Assembly (NCBI GenBank): GCA_021805865.1
Contig: JAJZDX010000028.1
Span: forward strand, 1-57,160
Source: Pseudomonadota bacterium
Lineage (GTDB): Bacteria > Pseudomonadota > Gammaproteobacteria > Steroidobacterales > Steroidobacteraceae
Length of the DNA: 57,160 nt
Reading direction: 5' to 3'
Below the pieces are notes generated by a model. The model saw only the letters and a program-made list of their open reading frames with translations. It was not told where the DNA came from and ran no database searches. Shown here piece after piece: positions 9,441 to 17,111 of the stretch; position 1 is the stretch's first letter; the number at the start of each line of letters is the position of its first letter. Both the position numbers and the translations under genes were made by a program.

Positions 9441-10357
9441 GGTGAACCACCCTCCAACGTCAGTGCTTTGCCCTGCACCGCCAGCATCCCCGACCGCCCC
9501 GCCACCGTCCCGGCCTCGATCCGGCAGCGCGGCAGATGCCGAGGGTCGAGCGAGGCGGCGTAGGTCGCGAGATCCGTCAGCCGCTGGCCCCTCGCGCTCC
9601 ACTCGCGCAGCAGCCGCTCGAAGCCGGGAAGATACTCGCCCCCCTCGAGCTCGGCGTGCAACGTGAACACCTGGTCCCCCGCCCCCTCGGTCAACGCCAG
9701 CAGGTGATCGTCCGGGTCCTCCCCTGCGAGGTCCTCCCGCCCGATCAGCTCATCGAGCGTCGGCAGCGTGGTCGGCAGCTGCGGGACGGCGATCTCCTTG
9801 CCCTGCACGACCGGGATGAAAGGTCCCGTCCCGCGCGTATCCGAGGCGTAGCGCAACCCCATCGCCGCCTCCAGCTCCGGCACGGAGCGGTTCACCTGCC
9901 AGCCGGCCGCGCCGTGCGTCTCGGGCGCACGCCCGAACACGCGCACAAACTCCTCCCGGGCGAGGTCGAGCTGCCGGCTCGTCCACGCCCTGCTCGCCCG
10001 CACCACCCCGTCCTGCCACTTGATGTGGTCATACGTGTGGATGCCCACCTCGAAGCCGCGCTGCGCCACCTCCCGCATCACCCCGGCGCAGCGCCTGCCG
10101 ATGTGCGGACCGGGCAGGAGCACTCCGTACAGCAGCGTGCGGATTCCATAGTGGCTGACGACCGAAGTGCGGCGCACCTTGCCGAGAAAGCCACGCCGGA
10201 ACACGCGTTTGATCGCCCGGCCTGTGTGATCCGGTCCCAGGCTGAACAGGAACGTCGCCTTCGCTCCGGCGCGCTCCAGCGCGCTCGCCAGCCGCGGAAC
10301 GCCCTCGAGCGTCCCGCGGTAGGTGTCGACGTCGATCTTGAGCACGATGGAGCTCAT
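9437..10357 (-). CDS. arnD: 4-deoxy-4-formamido-L-arabinose-phosphoundecaprenol deformylase (ArnD)
   Basis: A 306-residue polysaccharide-deacetylase-fold (NodB) protein. The opening IVLKIDVDTYRGTLEGVPRL contains the metal-binding Asp pair, FEVGIHTYDHIKWQD supplies the His-x3-His-like metal ligands, and ETHGAAGWQVN and FTLHAELEGG are later family motifs. ArnD removes the formyl group from undecaprenyl-phosphate-L-Ara4FN, committing the lipid-linked sugar to transfer. It is 28 bases downstream of the formyltransferase gene and overlaps the quinone reductase by ATGA. The C-terminal 25 residues are low in recognisable motifs. Confidence 0.93.
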   Translation of the reverse strand: MSSIVLKIDVDTYRGTLEGVPRLASALERAGAKATFLFSLGPDHTGRAIKRVFRRGFLGKVRRTSVVSHYGIRTLLYGVLLPGPHIGRRCAGVMREVAQRGFEVGIHTYDHIKWQDGVVRASRAWTSRQLDLAREEFVRVFGRAPETHGAAGWQVNRSVPELEAAMGLRYASDTRGTGPFIPVVQGKEIAVPQLPTTLPTLDELIGREDLAGEDPDDHLLALTEGAGDQVFTLHAELEGGEYLPGFERLLREWSARGQRLTDLATYAASLDPRHLPRCRIEAGTVAGRSGMLAVQGKALTLEGGSP

Positions 10358-10385
10358 GGAATTCGAGGCCTGTCCCGGCGGGGCA

Positions 10386-11312
10386 TCAACTCAACGGCAC
10401 CGGCCTGACCTGCCACTCGCGGGCCGCCCGCTCGAGGTCGATCGGCCCGCTCTCGTCGGCGGCCGCGAGAATCCTCAGCACGCCCCCGCCCCCGCACCCC
10501 GCGTAACAGGCTTCCTGGTCGCCAAACAGGGTTGCCGGTCGGGGCGAGCCGCCCCTCGCCTGCACGCGCGTGCGATGAATCCACAATCGCTTGCCCCCGG
10601 CGTCGGTGAACGCGCCGGGAAACGGCGGGGCGACGGCCCGCACCAGGTTATGAACGCGCTCGGCGGGCCACATCCAGTCGATGCGTCCGTCCTCGGGCCG
10701 GCGCCGCCCGAAGTACTGCCCAGGCTCGATGGGCTGAGGGCGGCACGGCGCGCCGCCCCGAAGCAGCGCCGGGAGCGAGCGGGCGAGCACGATCTCGGCG
10801 GCGACGGTCACCTTGGCGAACACCTCGCGCGCATCGTCGTCGGCGAGAATGGGCACGGCAAGTTGATCGACGATGTCCCCGGCATCGGCCCGGGCCACCA
10901 TGTGATGCAGCGTCGCGCCGCTCTCGCGCTCGCCGTTCAAGACGGCCCAGTTGACGGGAGCCCGCCCCCGGTACTTCGGCAGCAGCGATCCGTGAACATT
11001 GAGCGCCCCGCGCCGGGCACAGGAGAGCATCCGCTCCCCGAGCATCGAGCGGTAGTAGAACGAGAAGAGAAAATCCGGCCTCGCCCCCGCCACCTGCTCC
11101 TCGACCCGCGCCGCGTTCGGCTCATCGGGCGCGATGACCGGCAGACCATGGTCGCGCGCCGTGTCGGCGACGCTCGCGAACCACCGGGTCTCGTTCGGAT
11201 CGTCCCTGACCGTCACGACCAGGGGCACATCGACACCGGCCGAGAGCAGCGTCTTCAGGCAACGCACCCCGACGTCGTGATAGGCGAACACCACCGCCCG
11301 TGCGCTGCTCAC
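10386..11312 (-). CDS. UDP-L-Ara4N formyltransferase, stand-alone (ArnA N-terminal domain equivalent)
   Basis: A 308-residue formyltransferase matching only the N-terminal half of enterobacterial ArnA. Motifs: VVFAYHDVGVRCLKTLL at the start, FSFYYRSML, the catalytic Asn/His region NVHGSLLPKYRGRAPVNWA, the conserved Asp in ADAGDIVDQ, and a C-terminal Fmt-like barrel. It transfers a formyl group from N10-formyl-tetrahydrofolate to UDP-L-Ara4N. The GTG start (11312) overlaps the arnC stop as GTGA. The other ArnA half, the decarboxylase, is encoded separately at 15883-16941. A short Gly/Cys-rich segment near residue 275 is unusual but in frame. Confidence 0.92.
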   Translation of the reverse strand: MSSARAVVFAYHDVGVRCLKTLLSAGVDVPLVVTVRDDPNETRWFASVADTARDHGLPVIAPDEPNAARVEEQVAGARPDFLFSFYYRSMLGERMLSCARRGALNVHGSLLPKYRGRAPVNWAVLNGERESGATLHHMVARADAGDIVDQLAVPILADDDAREVFAKVTVAAEIVLARSLPALLRGGAPCRPQPIEPGQYFGRRRPEDGRIDWMWPAERVHNLVRAVAPPFPGAFTDAGGKRLWIHRTRVQARGGSPRPATLFGDQEACYAGCGGGGVLRILAAADESGPIDLERAAREWQVRPVPLS

Positions 11313-12490
11313 CGGCGCTCCCCACCGCCACGATTCGGGCGCGGCGCCGTCGCCCTTGCGCCCGGCTGTCCCTGCCGCGCGCCGGGTCCGGTGCGATCAT
11401 CCTGCCCGCCCGTGCCGCGCATGCTTGCCACCCTCTCCGCCCGCTCGGCGCTGTGCGGCTCGCCCACCTCGTGCTCGGCGCGGAGCATTTCCGTGTGATC
11501 GAGCGACTTCGGCACCGGCTGCAGCGCATCGCGGTCGAAATCCTCGCTCCCGGCGAGCCCCCCCTCCTCCAGCACCGCGGCAATGGTGTAGCGGGGGCGC
11601 TGGCGCACCTGCTCATAGATGCGCCCGACATACTCCCCCACCACCCCGACGCTCACCAGCAGCACGCCGATGAAGAAGAACGCGAGACCAAACAGGGTGA
11701 ACACGCCCTGCACTTCCGGGCCGATGAAGATGCGCTGGAACGCGAGCACCGCCACGAAGGCGAGCGAGATCAGCGCGACCACCATGCCCACCATGGTGAA
11801 GATTTGCAGCGGCACCACGGAAAAGCCCGTCAACAGGTCGAAGTTCAGGCGGATCAGCCGGTAGATCGAGTACTTCGACTCTCCCGCGGCGCGCTCGGCG
11901 TGTTGCACCTCGATCTCCACCGGGTGGCGCGCGAAGGTGTAGCCGAGCGCCGGCACGAAAGTGCTCACCTCCACGCAGCGGTTGATGGCATCGACGATGC
12001 TGCGGTGATAGCCGCGCAGCATGCAGCCCTGGTCGGTGATGCGGATGCGCGTGGTGCGCTCGCGAATCCGGTTCATCAGGCGCGAGGCGGCCTTGCGCCA
12101 GTAGACATCCTTGCGCCGCAGGCGGATGGTCCCGACATAATCGGCCCCCTCATCCATCGCCCTCACCAGCTTGCCGATCTCCTCGGGCGGGTTCTGCAGA
12201 TCCGCATCGAGCGTGATGACATAGTCGCCGCGCGATTGCGCGAAAGCGGCAAGGATCGCCATGTGCTGCCCGGCATTGCGCGTGAGCAGGACAACCCGAG
12301 TGACATCCGGCCGGCGCTCGAACTGCTCGCGCAGCAGCGCCGCCGAGCGGTCGCGGCTGCCGTCATCGACGAAGATCACCTCGTAGGGGCGCCTGAGCGC
12401 ATCGAGCACCGGATAGAGCCGCTCGAAGAGCGGGCTCAGGCCGGCCTCCTCGTTGTAGACGGGAATGATGACCGACACGGTCGCGCTCAA
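11309..12490 (-). CDS. arnC: Undecaprenyl-phosphate Ara4FN transferase (ArnC-type GT2)
   Basis: A family-2 glycosyltransferase of 393 residues. The N-terminal GT-A domain shows VSVIIPVYNEEAGL, the DDGSRDRS motif and TLDADLQNPPEEI (DxD-type metal site), then QGCMLRGYHRSIVDAI. Two membrane helices follow (about residues 230-255 and 268-295). ArnC attaches Ara4FN to undecaprenyl phosphate at the inner membrane. The last roughly 70 residues after GRIYEQVRQRPRYTI are hydrophilic, Gly/Arg-rich and probably disordered, longer than in E. coli ArnC. The start is TTG at 12490, overlapping the arnB stop as TTGA. A general polyprenyl-phosphate glycosyltransferase is the alternative, but the operon settles it. 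Confidence 0.9.
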   Translation of the reverse strand: MSATVSVIIPVYNEEAGLSPLFERLYPVLDALRRPYEVIFVDDGSRDRSAALLREQFERRPDVTRVVLLTRNAGQHMAILAAFAQSRGDYVITLDADLQNPPEEIGKLVRAMDEGADYVGTIRLRRKDVYWRKAASRLMNRIRERTTRIRITDQGCMLRGYHRSIVDAINRCVEVSTFVPALGYTFARHPVEIEVQHAERAAGESKYSIYRLIRLNFDLLTGFSVVPLQIFTMVGMVVALISLAFVAVLAFQRIFIGPEVQGVFTLFGLAFFFIGVLLVSVGVVGEYVGRIYEQVRQRPRYTIAAVLEEGGLAGSEDFDRDALQPVPKSLDHTEMLRAEHEVGEPHSAERAERVASMRGTGGQDDRTGPGARQGQPGARATAPRPNRGGGERR

Positions 12491-13614
12491 CGCGTTGTCC
12501 CCCGCAGGATATCCGTCACCGCCTCCACGACACGATCGACATCGGCGAGCTCCATGGCCGGGAAGAGCGGCAGCGTCACCGTTTCGCGGCCGATGCGCTC
12601 GGCGTTCGGGAATTGTCCCTCGTGATACCCCATCGCGCGATACGCACTGAAGAGGTGCATGGCCGGATAGTGCACGCCGACGCCGATGCCGCGCTCCGCC
12701 ATGGCTTCGATGAACTGCCGCCGCGTGAGCCTCAGGCGCTCGAGCGGCAGCAATGCCGTGAGCATGTGCCAGTTGTGTCCTTCCTCACCGCGCGCCGGCA
12801 GGCGCAGCGGCGGATCCTGCGCCCACCGCTCGAAGTAGCGGGCCGCGAGCGCGCGGCGGCGCGTGGTGAATTCCTCGAGGCGCTTCAGCTGCCCGAGGCC
12901 GATGCACGCGGCGACATCCGAGAGGTTCGCCTTGCCGCCGGCGAACAGGGTATCGACCTCGTCGGGCCCGCTCTTGACCTGGCCGTGGAAGCGGTGCAGC
13001 TCGAGCTCGCGCACCTCCTCGGGGGAGCCTCCGACCACCGCGCCGCCCTCGATGCAGGTGATGTTCTTGTTGGGATGAAAGCTGAAGCACACCAGATCGC
13101 CGAAGCTGCCGATGCGCCGGCCGCGGCAGGAGGAGCCGATGGCCTGCGCGGCATCCTCGATCACCCGCAGCCGGTGCCGCTCGGCGATGGCATAGAGCCT
13201 GTCCACGTCCACCGGCAGCCCGGCAAAATGCACCGGCAGGATCGCGCGCGTGCGCGGAGTGATCGCCGCCTCGACCTGATCGAGATCGATGTTGCGAGAG
13301 TCGAGCTGCACATCGACGAACACCGGGCGCGCTCCCACGCGCGCCACGACGTTCGCCGTGGCCACGAAGCTCATCGCCGGTACGATCACCTCGTCCCCGG
13401 CGCCGATGCCGCAGAGGAGCAGCGCGTGCTCGAGGCTGGCGGTGGCCGAGGTCTGGGTGCGCACCGGCCGGCCGCCGAAGTAATCCGACAACGCCGCCTC
13501 GAACGCCTTGACCTTGGGGCCGCTCGCCAGCCAGCCCGAGCGCAGCACCTCGAGCACTTCCTGAAGGGTCTCTTCGTCGATGGTCGGGCGGGTGAACGGC
13601 AACATCGGCTTCAT
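12487..13614 (-). CDS. arnB: UDP-4-amino-4-deoxy-L-arabinose aminotransferase (ArnB)
   Basis: A 375-residue DegT/DnrJ/EryC1/StrS aminotransferase. The opening LPFTRPTIDEETLQEVLEVLRSGWLASGPKVKAFE is ArnB-like. The PLP Lys is in CFSFHPNKNITCIEGGAVV (about residue 185), with the preceding VIEDAAQAIG giving the PLP-contacting Asp. It transfers an amino group from glutamate to the 4-keto sugar UDP-Ara4O made by the decarboxylase. ATG at 13614 follows the SMR gene by 28 bases. Length matches the family, and all core motifs are present. Confidence 0.93.
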   Translation of the reverse strand: MKPMLPFTRPTIDEETLQEVLEVLRSGWLASGPKVKAFEAALSDYFGGRPVRTQTSATASLEHALLLCGIGAGDEVIVPAMSFVATANVVARVGARPVFVDVQLDSRNIDLDQVEAAITPRTRAILPVHFAGLPVDVDRLYAIAERHRLRVIEDAAQAIGSSCRGRRIGSFGDLVCFSFHPNKNITCIEGGAVVGGSPEEVRELELHRFHGQVKSGPDEVDTLFAGGKANLSDVAACIGLGQLKRLEEFTTRRRALAARYFERWAQDPPLRLPARGEEGHNWHMLTALLPLERLRLTRRQFIEAMAERGIGVGVHYPAMHLFSAYRAMGYHEGQFPNAERIGRETVTLPLFPAMELADVDRVVEAVTDILRGTTR

Positions 13615-13642
13615 TGTCGCATCCAGTCTCGATCCCCGCCCC

Positions 13643-14014
13643 TCAGGAGCGCGCCACCAGCACCACGCCGAGCATGATCACGAGGATTCCCACCACGCGC
13701 TGCACGGTGGGCACCTCGCCGAACAGCCACCAGGCGAGGCCTATCATGATGACATAGCCGAGCGACAGAAGCGGATAGGCCTGGCTCACCGGCACGCGCG
13801 AGAGGCCGATGAGCCACACGATCACGGACACGCCGTAAAGGGAAAGCGCCACCCACAGCCAAGGCACGGTGGCGAGCTCGATCAGGCGCCTCAGGATCGG
13901 GCCCTCCCCGCCCACCAGAGGGCCGGTGACATCGGTGGATGCCTTGAGGGCAAGCTGGGCGAATGCATTGAGCAGCACGCCGCCGAAGAGAAACGCAAAG
14001 GCTCCCCATCTCAT
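13643..14014 (-). CDS. SMR/EamA-type four-helix membrane protein, ArnE/ArnF-like flippase subunit
   Basis: A small membrane protein of 123 residues with four predicted helices (about 3-20, 48-70, 76-94 and 100-120). It contains PVSQAYPLLSLGYVIMIGLAWWLFGEVPT, typical of the ArnE/ArnF and EamA-like family. ArnE and ArnF flip undecaprenyl-phosphate-L-Ara4N across the inner membrane. Only one such gene is present here, so it may act as a homodimer or pair with a protein encoded elsewhere. Its ATG overlaps the arnT stop (ATGA, 14011-14014), supporting membership of the operon. Confidence 0.82.
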   Translation of the reverse strand: MRWGAFAFLFGGVLLNAFAQLALKASTDVTGPLVGGEGPILRRLIELATVPWLWVALSLYGVSVIVWLIGLSRVPVSQAYPLLSLGYVIMIGLAWWLFGEVPTVQRVVGILVIMLGVVLVARS

Positions 14015-15684
14015 GTCCGGCTCACCGCCACGGTGAAACTATCCTGCGCGAGCACCCGTCCGGGCAATCCCTGCTTGCGGTATTTCCGCCAAGTCTGCGG
14101 GCTGAAGAATGCGATGGCATCGTGGCTCTCGTCCCAGCGCTGCACGAACTGCCGAGGCGTCGCGGTCATGAGCCCCGGCTGCAGACGCTCGCCGAAGCCG
14201 AGCTCGCCCTTGTAACTCACCAGGGTCAGCAGCCGGTGCAGGTAGGGAGGGATGGTCTGGCGGTACTGGCCGACGCTGTAGAGCGCGGTGTCCGGATGCA
14301 CGTCGCGCTTGATTTTCTGGACCAGCTGATACGCCGAGCGGGATGGAGGAATCACCGTGTACTCACACAGCAGCGCCTGCCACGCGAAGATGTACATGAG
14401 CGCGAAGATGAGCGGGCGGACGACCCCGCCCGAGGCCCCGGCTCCGGCCTCATTCCCGGCCTCGGCCGGCGAGAGCCGCGGCCGGCCCCGCCCCCAGGAG
14501 ACCGCCAGGGCGATCAGCGCGGCGAGCGCCGCCGCGACCGCCCAGGCGATCGCCCGGGCGGGGATGAGGCCGTTGCGGTGCTGTGAATACACGAGCAGTC
14601 CGCCGGCCACGAACAGCGTCAGCCCCGCGGCCGCCCGGGCCGCGCGCTCCAGACTCCCGGGACGCCTGGCCACCGCCACACCCGTCAGCGCCGCAAGAGG
14701 CGGGAACACCGGCAGAATGTAGGTCGCGAGCTTCGAGTCGGAGAACGAGAAGAACACCACCGTCAGGCCGGAGTACAGCAGCAGAAACTTCAGCGGCTTG
14801 AAATGCGGCACCGGGCCGGCCTCGCGCCACACCGAGCGTGCCGCGCGCGCGAGCGGCACGAGCCAGGCGAAGGCCCCGGCCACCAGCAGCGCAATGAAAT
14901 ACCACCACGGCTCGATCCGCCTCGCCCGATCGGTGAGGAAGCGCTCGAAGTGCTGGTCGATGAAGAAGTAGTGGGCGAAACTCGGGTTGCGCACCGACAC
15001 GAGGATGAGCCAAGGCGCCCCGATCGCCACCATCAACGGCACCCCGAGCCCCGCGTGCAGGCGCCGCCACGGCCGCGCGTCGCGCTCGAGCACCGTATAG
15101 GCGATCAGCGCGAGCCCCGAGAGCACGTACACCTCCAGTCCCTTGGTGAGCAAGGCGAGCGCGGCCGTCGCCCAGGACAACAGCATCCAGTTGCGCTCCG
15201 CGCCCGAGCCCGGCTCGGAGCACTGCGCGCGCGTGTATGCGAGCACCATGGCGGTGAGCCAGAAGGTCAAGCCGGCATCGAGCAGATCGAGATGGCCGAT
15301 GACGCCGAAGTACGGGCTCATCGCGAGCAGCGCCACCGCCATCATCGCCGAGCGCCGGTCGTAGAGCCGCGCCAGCCACGCGTAGATGAGCGCGAGGCAG
15401 CCGAATCCGAGTCCCACCGTCCAGATGCGCGAGGACCAGTTGCCGACCCCGAACACGGAGTACACGGTGGCGGTGGCCCAATACTGCAGCGCCGGCTTCT
15501 CGAAGTACTTCAGCCCATCGAGCGTCGGGGTCACCCAGTTGCCGCTGACGAGCATCTCGCGCGGGATCTCGGCGTAGCGGCCCTCGTCGGGGTCGAGCAT
15601 GGGGCGCACCTGCAGCGTGAGGAGCCAGCACGCGGCGAGCAGCCCCCATGCCCACCACTTAAACCCGGTACGCGCTCCGTTCAT
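14011..15684 (-). CDS. arnT: Lipid A 4-amino-L-arabinose transferase (ArnT-like GT83)
   Basis: A polytopic glycosyltransferase of 557 residues. After the first helix comes the periplasmic-loop signature LDPDEGRYAEIPREMLVSGNWVTP, containing the acidic pair needed in ArnT/PMT-type enzymes, then LKYFEKPALQYW. About a dozen hydrophobic helices follow, and the C-terminal third is a soluble periplasmic domain. It would move L-Ara4N from undecaprenyl phosphate to lipid A phosphates, lowering negative charge and giving resistance to cationic peptides. I chose ATG 15684 (MNGARTGFKWW); an upstream in-frame ATG at 15759 adds 25 residues that do not look membrane-like. It is separated by 198 bases from the decarboxylase gene, so a second promoter is possible. 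Confidence 0.88.
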   Translation of the reverse strand: MNGARTGFKWWAWGLLAACWLLTLQVRPMLDPDEGRYAEIPREMLVSGNWVTPTLDGLKYFEKPALQYWATATVYSVFGVGNWSSRIWTVGLGFGCLALIYAWLARLYDRRSAMMAVALLAMSPYFGVIGHLDLLDAGLTFWLTAMVLAYTRAQCSEPGSGAERNWMLLSWATAALALLTKGLEVYVLSGLALIAYTVLERDARPWRRLHAGLGVPLMVAIGAPWLILVSVRNPSFAHYFFIDQHFERFLTDRARRIEPWWYFIALLVAGAFAWLVPLARAARSVWREAGPVPHFKPLKFLLLYSGLTVVFFSFSDSKLATYILPVFPPLAALTGVAVARRPGSLERAARAAAGLTLFVAGGLLVYSQHRNGLIPARAIAWAVAAALAALIALAVSWGRGRPRLSPAEAGNEAGAGASGGVVRPLIFALMYIFAWQALLCEYTVIPPSRSAYQLVQKIKRDVHPDTALYSVGQYRQTIPPYLHRLLTLVSYKGELGFGERLQPGLMTATPRQFVQRWDESHDAIAFFSPQTWRKYRKQGLPGRVLAQDSFTVAVSRT

Positions 15685-15882
15685 GGCCTCGCCCTGCCTC
15701 GCATGTTGACCGAATCGCCCGGTGAGACCCGGGCCCGAGCTCGCCCTGCAGTGAGCCATGCCGGGACGCGCTGAACCCGGCCCCGGGGGTGTCGTCGAGC
15801 ACTCACGCTTGCAAGGAACCCGCCGGGATCGGTCATCGCGAACCCGAGCGCCCGGGCAATTGCGCTCCGCTGCCGCGCCGCC
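15685..15882. other. Spacer between arnT and the ArnA decarboxylase gene, no gene seen
   Basis: This is the only large gap inside the arn cluster. It is as GC-rich as its surroundings. I saw no open frame with family-like content, no clear promoter hexamers and no hairpin with a T-tract. It may hold a processing site or a weak internal promoter for arnT and the downstream genes. Confidence 0.4.
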
Positions 15883-16941
15883 TCACAGACTCGGCTGCTC
15901 GCCGGCGAGGCCGCTGAAGCTGCCGAGCTTCACGTAGTAGTCGATGGTGCGGCGGATCGCGGTGTCAAGGTCCGTGCTCGGGCTCCAGCCGAGCACGCGC
16001 CGCGCCGCCTCGATCGCAGGCACGCGCACCTGGATGTCCTGGTAATACTTGCCGTAGTACTCCCCGGCCGTGACCTCGATGATCTCGGTCGCCCTCGCCA
16101 CCTCGCGCAGCTCCAGGAACTCCTGCGCGATCGCGATGGTGCGCTCGGCGAGCTCGCGGATCGAGACGCAATTGCCCGGATTGCCGATGTTGAAGATGCC
16201 GCGCGAGGCCCGCCCGTCCTTGTTCTCGATGATGGTGAGCAGACACTCGATCGCATCGTCGATGTAGGTGAACGAGCGCTTCTGGCGCCCGCCGTCGACC
16301 AGCTTGATCGGGCGGCGGTAGAGCACGTTGGAGAGAAACTGCGTGAACACGCGCGAGCTGCCTTCCTTGGGCTCCTCGATGTTGTCGAGATTGGGCCCGA
16401 TGAAGTTGAACGGGCGGAACAGCGTGTAATCGAGGCCATCGCGCACCCCATAGGCGTAGATCACCCGGTCGAGCAGCTGCTTGGAGGCCGCGTAGATCCA
16501 GCGCTGCTTGTTGATCGGACCGTAGACGAGCGGGCTCGATTCCTCATCGAGCACCGCATCCGCGGACATGCCGTACACCTCGGAGGTCGAGGGGAAGATC
16601 AGGCGCTTGCCGTACTTGACGCAGTGGCGCACCACCTCGACGTTGGCCTCGAAGTCGAGCTCGAAGACCTTCAGCGGATGGGTCACGTACTGCGCCGGAT
16701 TCGCGATGGCCACCAGCGGCATCACCACATCACACTTCTTGACGTGGTACTCCACCCATTCCTTGTTGATGGTGATGTCGCCCTCGACGAAGTGGAAGCG
16801 CGCGTTCCTGGGAAGCTCGCCGAGCTTGTTGTCGGAGAGGTCGATGCCGTAGACCTCCCAGTCGCGCTCGCGCAGGATCGCGCTCGTGAGCGCACTGCCG
16901 ATGAAGCCGTTCGCCCCAAGAATCATGATCTTCAGTGCCAT
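15883..16941 (-). CDS. UDP-glucuronate decarboxylase, stand-alone (ArnA C-terminal domain equivalent)
   Basis: A 352-residue extended SDR enzyme that converts UDP-glucuronate to UDP-4-keto-pentose (UDP-Ara4O). Features: the NAD loop MILGANGFIGSAL at residues 6-18, PSTSEVYGM with the catalytic Ser/Glu region, the Tyr/Lys motif YAASKQ, RPFNFIGPNLD, and RQKRSFTYIDD carrying the Arg characteristic of ArnA decarboxylases. It matches the second half of E. coli ArnA; the formyltransferase half is a separate gene in this cluster. A good AAGGA Shine-Dalgarno lies 5 bases before the ATG. It is the first gene of the arn cluster in transcription order, downstream of lhr by 170 bases. Confidence 0.92.
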   Translation of the reverse strand: MALKIMILGANGFIGSALTSAILRERDWEVYGIDLSDNKLGELPRNARFHFVEGDITINKEWVEYHVKKCDVVMPLVAIANPAQYVTHPLKVFELDFEANVEVVRHCVKYGKRLIFPSTSEVYGMSADAVLDEESSPLVYGPINKQRWIYAASKQLLDRVIYAYGVRDGLDYTLFRPFNFIGPNLDNIEEPKEGSSRVFTQFLSNVLYRRPIKLVDGGRQKRSFTYIDDAIECLLTIIENKDGRASRGIFNIGNPGNCVSIRELAERTIAIAQEFLELREVARATEIIEVTAGEYYGKYYQDIQVRVPAIEAARRVLGWSPSTDLDTAIRRTIDYYVKLGSFSGLAGEQPSL

Positions 16942-17111
16942 GGATGTCCTTCGAGCCCGGCGTGGGCCGGGCGCGGTCTCGGTATAAAAGGGTGAATTTT
17001 ACCAGCTTCGCGGGCGCTCGTGCCGGCCGCATCGGCGACTCGCGCTCACGGCCGCCACCGCGGATCAGGCGGGATCGCGCTCAGCCGCGCAGACTTCGGC
17101 GGCTCGCCCGC
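16942..17111 (-). promoter_or_regulatory. Probable arn leader region with GC hairpin and AT-rich patch
   Basis: This spacer lies between lhr and the first arn gene on the minus strand. A 7-bp perfect stem (16955-16961 with 16966-16972, loop 4) sits 13 bases upstream of the decarboxylase start, next to its Shine-Dalgarno. Further upstream an AT-rich patch (about 16981-17003) includes TTATAC read on the minus strand and could be a -10 element. No matching -35 and no PmrA-type CTTAAG repeats were found. The hairpin has no T-tract, so it is more likely a translational element than a terminator. Confidence 0.35.

Noticed and set aside
16955..16972. 7-bp GC hairpin as a rho-independent terminator
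   Set aside because: There is no T-tract on either side, and it lies inside the leader of the first arn gene next to its Shine-Dalgarno.
16942..17111. PmrA/PhoP-type boxes in front of the arn cluster
   Set aside because: No CTTAAG or (T/G)GTTTA repeats were found, so I cannot support two-component control from sequence.
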